The position numbers were made by a program, and so were the translations under genes. A stretch of 26,092 nucleotides of DNA from an uncultured Eubacteriales bacterium (GTDB taxonomy: Bacteria; Bacillota; Clostridia; Lachnospirales; CAG-274), in assembly GCA_902497185.1 (NCBI GenBank), contig CABVEG010000002.1:1-26092 (forward strand), in the 5' to 3' direction. Within the stretch, counting starts at the first letter, position 1, and each line of letters opens with the position of its first letter. The notes under the pieces were generated by a model. The model was not told the DNA's origin and ran no database searches. It saw only the letters and a list, made by a program, of their open reading frames with translations. Below are positions 23,201 through 26,092 of this stretch, one piece after another.

Positions 23201-24768
23201 GAGCTACCATTGTTGTAAATGGTGTTAAAAAGACTGCTACTTATGATGCAGCTACAGGTACTTATACTGTTGCAGGTCTTACATCTGCCGTAACAAAAGT
23301 TGAGGCAAATGCTGACGGTTATACAAGTAATGAGGTAACAGGTCTTAATATTACTTCTGCCGGCACAGTTACCGTTACACTTACTAAGAGAACTGACGTT
23401 ATTGTTAAGTTCACTGTAACAGGTGCTAAAGCAAGCTCAAATATAAATATTAAGAACACTGTAACAGGTGCTACAAAGACTATTGCTGCTAGTGGCGCTG
23501 TTGCTGAATTTACTGCTAATGTAGGCGATAAGTTTACATTTGACAGTTCAGCTGATAATGTTTATATGTGGTCAGCTGACAAGGGTACTATTTACGCTTA
23601 TAATAAGACTACTGTAGGCGCTGATGGTAAAAAGTCTTATACAAGAAACTTTAATTACACAGTTCCTTCTAATGTTGGCGCAGGCGAAACTTGTACTATA
23701 ACATTTACAGCTAAGAGCGGTGTACAAGATGAAATTTCTTATACAAATACTGATAGTGAAGATTTATTGTATGGTCAGTATGGCTTTGGTGATGATAAGG
23801 CTGCACTTTGTGGTCAAAATGCAGGAAATGCTATGGATGTTGCGTTTGTTACTCCTACTATGAAGGACTATAAGGCAAATGGTTTTGCAGATGTTCAATA
23901 TAATGAAATTGACCCAACAAGTACAATAAAGACAGGTAATCAGTATGGTATTCTTAGTAAGAACCAGGCAGATTCTCACATTACATTTACTCTTGCCAGT
24001 GCAGGTGCACTTCGTCTTGAGGCTGGTGAAACAGTTAATGTAACAATTGACTTGACAGGTGCAATTCAGATGACAGGTAGTGACGGAAGCTCTTATACAG
24101 CAACCTCAAAGACAACATTTGCTCTTACTCCTGGTGTTACTTACACTATTAAGGATACTAAGGGCAGAAGCTATATTAAGTCTGTAAGAGTATTCAATCC
24201 TAACAATGTATTTGATACTAATGATGCAACTAATAAGCAGGTTTATTCATATAAGGCATCAGATTTAGATGCAGACACTCTTGCTGCTTTAGGAACAACT
24301 GCTGATGATACAAGAACTATATTCAGAATTATTGGTCAGATTGTATTAGATAGCTCTGATAGAAGCAACCCTGATGCAGCCCTTAGTTCTATTAGTAAAA
24401 TAGGCTTTGATGTTTATGAAAAGAACGATTATGATTCTGCTAATGATAATATGACTGTTGCTTTCTACTATAACGAAGACAAGAAGTCATTATTAAAGGA
24501 AGGTACTGTTGCCCCTGATACATTAGAAGAAATTGTATTTGATGATGTAGTAAACACAGGTATTGATTTAGATAATGACGGTACAGTTGATATTGGTCAT
24601 ATGCCTAAAGAAGCTACAGGTACAGATTTATATGTACAGACTTTCTTTGCAGCATCAACAAGTAAGACATTAATACCATGGGTAATTTATGAGGGTACAA
24701 CTAATAAGGTTTACTCTGAGTGCCCAACTACAGGTAATAATGTAAATGTAGATCTTATTGTAGAATAA
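20242..24768 (+). CDS. Large secreted modular surface protein (CarboxypepD_reg-like and repeated beta-sandwich modules)
   Basis: The 1508-residue protein has a clear signal peptide (KR, then a hydrophobic core, likely cut after VYA at residue 32). Five divergent modules of about 110-150 residues occur near 36-185, 338-490, 545-655, 845-960 and 1174-1320. They share the pattern I-x-F-T-x-A-x-x-G-x-I/V followed by a later T-x-Y-x-I strand, resembling domains attached to clostridial pectate lyases. Three carboxypeptidase-regulatory-like beta-sandwiches lie near 659-735, 745-835 and 972-1045 (first: SGTVSDTNGNPIAGATV). A Thr/Glu/Ala linker covers 496-544. The C-terminal 190 residues are unassigned and hold one DLDNDGTVD calcium-type loop (1442-1450). 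No LPxTG, SLH or choline-binding repeat, and no catalytic domain, was seen. It is probably an abundant adhesive or structural exoprotein. GGGAGGA 7 nt before the ATG is strong. Confidence 0.85.
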   Translation: MNLGFKRIMSGILAFVMMFSTLVISNVASVYAASSDFYLTADDFYYGGTPGTPGSKIAPTLSETANAAGLTVPTSSNYYSVFGTRAGKTVVNNTGKEFVNEVRAGGGRTIKFTPASNGTVNAYVYVNDNNASSSTSKKVTINGVATQLTTGSTVIVATGAVSANTETSIVIDGDVCLLALEYVSTSDTYTWELDTNSLVNVDKTKVSIDTAATGATNTLSYAGTDYVVKNSALAEGIYGVEKSGNAFKVTVTDDMFLPVTEGINISVTNAGGLELVLTGTANGYKYTLPLDENGSATGVALVQDTYTLSIAGGDLSFTSVTVNGDTTAIDPVYTKDAVVDLVHKYDLSDLTVGDITEDTIIDNGAFKIDVTGTNKFTVESNNQNITIADGTAVTTSKRLKFNGTGGTSKRAIVFTPAADGDIYFYALAGGSSDERKLTISDGTNELSSSAALSNKTFDPVKFTVEANKTYYVYATGNAVNVHYIASTFDFVAQTVAETTTETTTITTTEATTTTEATTEATTTEATTTEATTEAQSEDTTAAPTGQLAAGEYALNSSTSVDGLDVSNAREVASTVKINNSTYIEFTPAISGKVTVAYSNKVPKLVAADDINTAIATGASNVLTADVTAGTTYRIYGTESSNSNLTKITLALSTPVETEYTISGTVSDTNGNPIAGATVSAEELETGDLLTAVTDASGAYSITVGAGVVIDSLSATAEGYVEKTYIPAPNIESTTTYNFSLEAEKADLIVTGTVIGSDTNSGIYDAEVAITVDNQTKNVHTDSNGKYTAIFYVLPADLATTTATVSANASGYDASDVITTGVAVNGTITQDITLKLTEDTPSGDPSVYKHNFSTDTESTFYTITAQPYDLGTPVTIGDVTYTKAYNINTNSNTISFTTGANGGTIKVICASNVQLRFDAGSTAGDKLSATDNVITTTLAANTTYTINRRGGTDIYYLEYTEEGGSGGSTIDPFDLTVNVTDGASPVTGATIVVNGVKKTATYDAATGTYTVAGLTSAVTKVEANADGYTSNEVTGLNITSAGTVTVTLTKRTDVIVKFTVTGAKASSNINIKNTVTGATKTIAASGAVAEFTANVGDKFTFDSSADNVYMWSADKGTIYAYNKTTVGADGKKSYTRNFNYTVPSNVGAGETCTITFTAKSGVQDEISYTNTDSEDLLYGQYGFGDDKAALCGQNAGNAMDVAFVTPTMKDYKANGFADVQYNEIDPTSTIKTGNQYGILSKNQADSHITFTLASAGALRLEAGETVNVTIDLTGAIQMTGSDGSSYTATSKTTFALTPGVTYTIKDTKGRSYIKSVRVFNPNNVFDTNDATNKQVYSYKASDLDADTLAALGTTADDTRTIFRIIGQIVLDSSDRSNPDAALSSISKIGFDVYEKNDYDSANDNMTVAFYYNEDKKSLLKEGTVAPDTLEEIVFDDVVNTGIDLDNDGTVDIGHMPKEATGTDLYVQTFFAASTSKTLIPWVIYEGTTNKVYSECPTTGNNVNVDLIVE
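21727..21873 (+). repeat. Thr/Glu/Ala-rich linker-coding repeat
   Basis: Degenerate repeats of ACA/ACT, GAA and GCT/GCA codons encode T-T-E-A-T-T units (residues 496-544 of the secreted protein). Such linkers in clostridial exoproteins are flexible and often O-glycosylated. The nucleotide repeats are imperfect, so this is a protein feature and not a mobile or CRISPR repeat. Confidence 0.9.
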
Positions 24769-24787
24769 TTATAGGAGGTAATTTATT

Positions 24788-24943
24788 ATGAAAATGGAAT
24801 ATTCTAAGCCTAGCATGATGGTTACTAACTATAATGCTATGGACAAAACAAGTGCTTTAACTCGTAATCTTTCCGTACCTATTGCTTTACAGCATAACGG
24901 CAGTGGTAAGATTTCAAGCAAATCTTATACTTTACATAGTTAA
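24788..24943 (+). CDS. Small 51-residue protein of unknown function, downstream of the secreted protein
   Basis: An open frame of 51 codons begins at ATG 24788 with a perfect AGGAGG (24773-24778) 9 nt upstream. It ends at TAA 24941, 11 bp before a strong terminator, so it is almost certainly translated from the same transcript as the large secreted protein. The product begins MKMEYSKPSMMVTNYNAM and continues polar and Ser/Asn-rich, with no Cys, no signal peptide and no membrane helix. The N-terminal x-Y-x-K-P-x-M resembles the leader start of some clostridial RiPP precursors (for example lasso-type leaders with Y-x-K-P). No modification enzyme is visible nearby, so this is only a resemblance. 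It could equally be a small cytosolic regulator or chaperone for the exoprotein. I do not recognise the family. Confidence 0.72.
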   Translation: MKMEYSKPSMMVTNYNAMDKTSALTRNLSVPIALQHNGSGKISSKSYTLHS

Positions 24944-24954
24944 TGGCATATTTC

Positions 24955-24989
24955 AGGGCATAGGGGAATTTCCTCTATGCCCTTTTTTT
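24955..24989 (+). terminator. Strong Rho-independent terminator after the small gene
   Basis: A 13-bp stem (24955-24967 with 24971-24983, one G-T wobble, core GGGCATAG/CTATGCCC) is followed by seven T residues. The minus-strand transporter gene ends inside this stem (stop 24975-24977). There is no T run on the minus side, so it works mainly for the plus-strand unit. Confidence 0.93.
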
Positions 24990-25937
24990 GCCTTCCAACA
25001 ACACAATTAAAAGTAAAAATATACCTGAAATTCCAAATATAAAGTAAACTCGGTTTACTATGTTTGTAAATCCAAAGGTTGATATAATAAGTGCCAAGGC
25101 AGTAAAAATCCATATTCCTTTGCTGTAGCTTATGAGCTTAACAGAACAAGATATACTGTAAGCTGATGATGCAGCTGTTGTAAGTATTGCAAGTGCAATA
25201 AGAACCTCATATAAATACTTAACCGTACCATTTAAAATATTCATAAGAGGCAGTGGCGAATCTGCTATTAAGGAATAATGAGTGTAAAGGGGCAGTATAA
25301 GCATTGTAGAGAGCATAAATATAACTATTCCCACCTGATTACCGCAGTTTCTGTAAAGATATTTATCGGGTATGCTTATTAACAGGGGTATTGTAGTAAG
25401 CATATTGTAGGATACATATATTATGGGCGATAATAATGCCTTTGGCGTTATTATAAAGGGTGCAGGTATGGTTATGGATTTTTCCGTTGCAGTAAGACTT
25501 ATTATGAATATTATTAATACTATAGGTATAAATAGTATTTCACTTAAATCGGTAATGCTGTTGTAGCCCCTTCTTATTACAAGTATTGTTATTAATGCTG
25601 TTATTAATGCTCCATACCATTTTTTTATACTAAAGATTATGTGTATAATTTCTCCTCCTGCTGAAAGCATTGAGGAATAAAGTACCAGTAAAAATAACTC
25701 TATTATTATAAGCATAATTTTGCTAAATGGGTAGGGGGATATAAGGCTTAATATGTTTGTGTCAGGTATTAGCATAGTTTTGTGTATTACTATGGCAAAT
25801 AATATTGACGCAGCCAGCATTGTAGCAAAACCCGTAATGCCGTAGGATACAAAGTATGTAACAAGCTCTCTGCCTGTTGCAAAGCCTGCACCTATTATTG
25901 TGCATAAACAGAGAGCGGTTATTTTGTAGTTGCGGAT
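24975..25937 (-). CDS. YkvI-type membrane transporter, probable ATC start codon
   Basis: This polytopic membrane protein belongs to the YkvI group, putative amino-acid permease-like carriers of unknown substrate. The frame is open far upstream of the first ATG (25818-25820). It encodes RNYKITALCLCTIIGAGFATGRE, where GAGFATGRE (residues 16-24) is the family's conserved first-helix motif. A perfect AGGAGGTGAT (25941-25950, minus strand) stands 7 nt before the in-frame codon ATC (25935-25937), and no ATG, GTG or TTG occurs in frame between that site and 25820. I therefore place the start at ATC, giving 320 residues with about nine to ten helices. Starting at ATG 25820 would delete the first helix. 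A lost start by mutation or a base error is the alternative. The stop lies inside the preceding unit's terminator stem. Confidence 0.75.
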   Translation of the reverse strand: MRNYKITALCLCTIIGAGFATGRELVTYFVSYGITGFATMLAASILFAIVIHKTMLIPDTNILSLISPYPFSKIMLIIIELFLLVLYSSMLSAGGEIIHIIFSIKKWYGALITALITILVIRRGYNSITDLSEILFIPIVLIIFIISLTATEKSITIPAPFIITPKALLSPIIYVSYNMLTTIPLLISIPDKYLYRNCGNQVGIVIFMLSTMLILPLYTHYSLIADSPLPLMNILNGTVKYLYEVLIALAILTTAASSAYSISCSVKLISYSKGIWIFTALALIISTFGFTNIVNRVYFIFGISGIFLLLIVLLEGKKRA

Positions 25938-25950
25938 AGTATCACCTCCT

Positions 25951-25993
25951 AAATTAATGTTTATTTCACCTTTGGTGAAATAAACATTAATTT
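25951..25993. repeat. Perfect 20-bp inverted repeat next to the YkvI-type ribosome binding site
   Basis: Positions 25951-25970 are an exact reverse complement of 25974-25993 around a TTT spacer. The inner half-arm reads TTTATTTCACC. On the minus-strand transcript the hairpin would end immediately before AGGAGG. It could be an operator dyad or an RNA hairpin controlling translation. Confidence 0.97.
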
Positions 25994-26005
25994 TAATTCA
26001 AAGTT

Positions 26006-26083
26006 ATTTTGCCATGCTTGTGTAGCAAACAGTTGCGGCTTTTTCTCTAAAATAAAGGCAACTGTTTGCTACAATGGCAAAAT
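26006..26083. repeat. Long imperfect inverted repeat at the window edge
   Basis: The outer arms (26006-26015 with 26074-26083) and inner arms (26021-26036 with 26058-26073, perfect 16 bp TGTAGCAAACAGTTGC) form 26 pairs with a 5-nt bulge on one side and a 21-nt loop. No T run follows on either strand, so it is not a simple terminator. It resembles a small palindromic or MITE-like element, or a transcript structure. The neighbouring gene is outside the window. Confidence 0.9.
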
Positions 26084-26092
26084 TGGTAAAAC

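Noticed and set aside
25818..25820. ATG as start of the YkvI-type gene
   Set aside because: It lacks a ribosome binding site and would remove the first helix with the conserved GAGFATGRE motif, which is encoded in frame upstream.
26006..26083. Intrinsic terminator
   Set aside because: The loop is long and no T run follows the stem on either strand.

Overview
The window looks like a chromosomal segment from an AT-rich, Gram-positive anaerobe of class Clostridia, probably of the Lachnospiraceae or Ruminococcaceae gut type. The basis is: low GC by eye, strong AGGAGG ribosome binding sites, consensus sigma-A promoters, U-tract terminators, and Thr/Glu/Ala linkers in a large secreted protein. Species cannot be read from the sequence alone.

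Layout. (1) 2-838: 3' part of an AGCS-family Na+/amino-acid symporter, ending at a strong terminator. (2) 1001-13510: a promoter followed by twelve same-strand genes for a surface polysaccharide. They encode a DUF1972 rhamnosyltransferase, a TagD-like CDP-glycerol synthase, a LicD phosphotransferase, a Caps_synth glycosyltransferase, a hexapeptide acetyltransferase, a pyruvyl transferase, a F420H2-dehydrogenase-beta-like Fe-S protein, a Wzy-like polymerase, two more glycosyltransferases, a Wzx flippase and a nucleotidyltransferase-fold protein. (3) 13531-19786: a second promoter driving rmlA-rmlB-rmlD-rmlC (dTDP-L-rhamnose), a fused Wzz/tyrosine-kinase chain-length regulator and a membrane-anchored SGNH-like protein whose catalytic residues appear to be lost. 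(4) 19903-24989: a third promoter with a long structured leader, a 1508-residue secreted modular protein and a previously uncalled 51-codon gene, closed by a strong terminator. (5) 24975-26092, minus strand: a YkvI-type membrane transporter with no canonical start codon, preceded by a perfect 20-bp inverted repeat and then by a second long imperfect inverted repeat.

How the genes work together (inference). The rml genes make dTDP-rhamnose. The DUF1972 enzyme probably adds rhamnose to a lipid-linked first sugar, and the other transferases extend the unit. TagD and LicD may add glycerol-phosphate, while the acetyl and pyruvyl transferases decorate it. Wzx flips the unit, Wzy polymerises it, and the Wzz/BY-kinase sets chain length. 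No initiating sugar-phosphate transferase and no tyrosine phosphatase lie in the window, so those steps must be encoded elsewhere.

Most noteworthy: the apparently dead SGNH protein in the polysaccharide operon; the non-canonical ATC start with adjoining perfect palindrome at the right edge; the nested hairpin leader of the large surface protein; the small gene behind it; and the in-frame 9-bp repeat that encodes the kinase's tyrosine tail.
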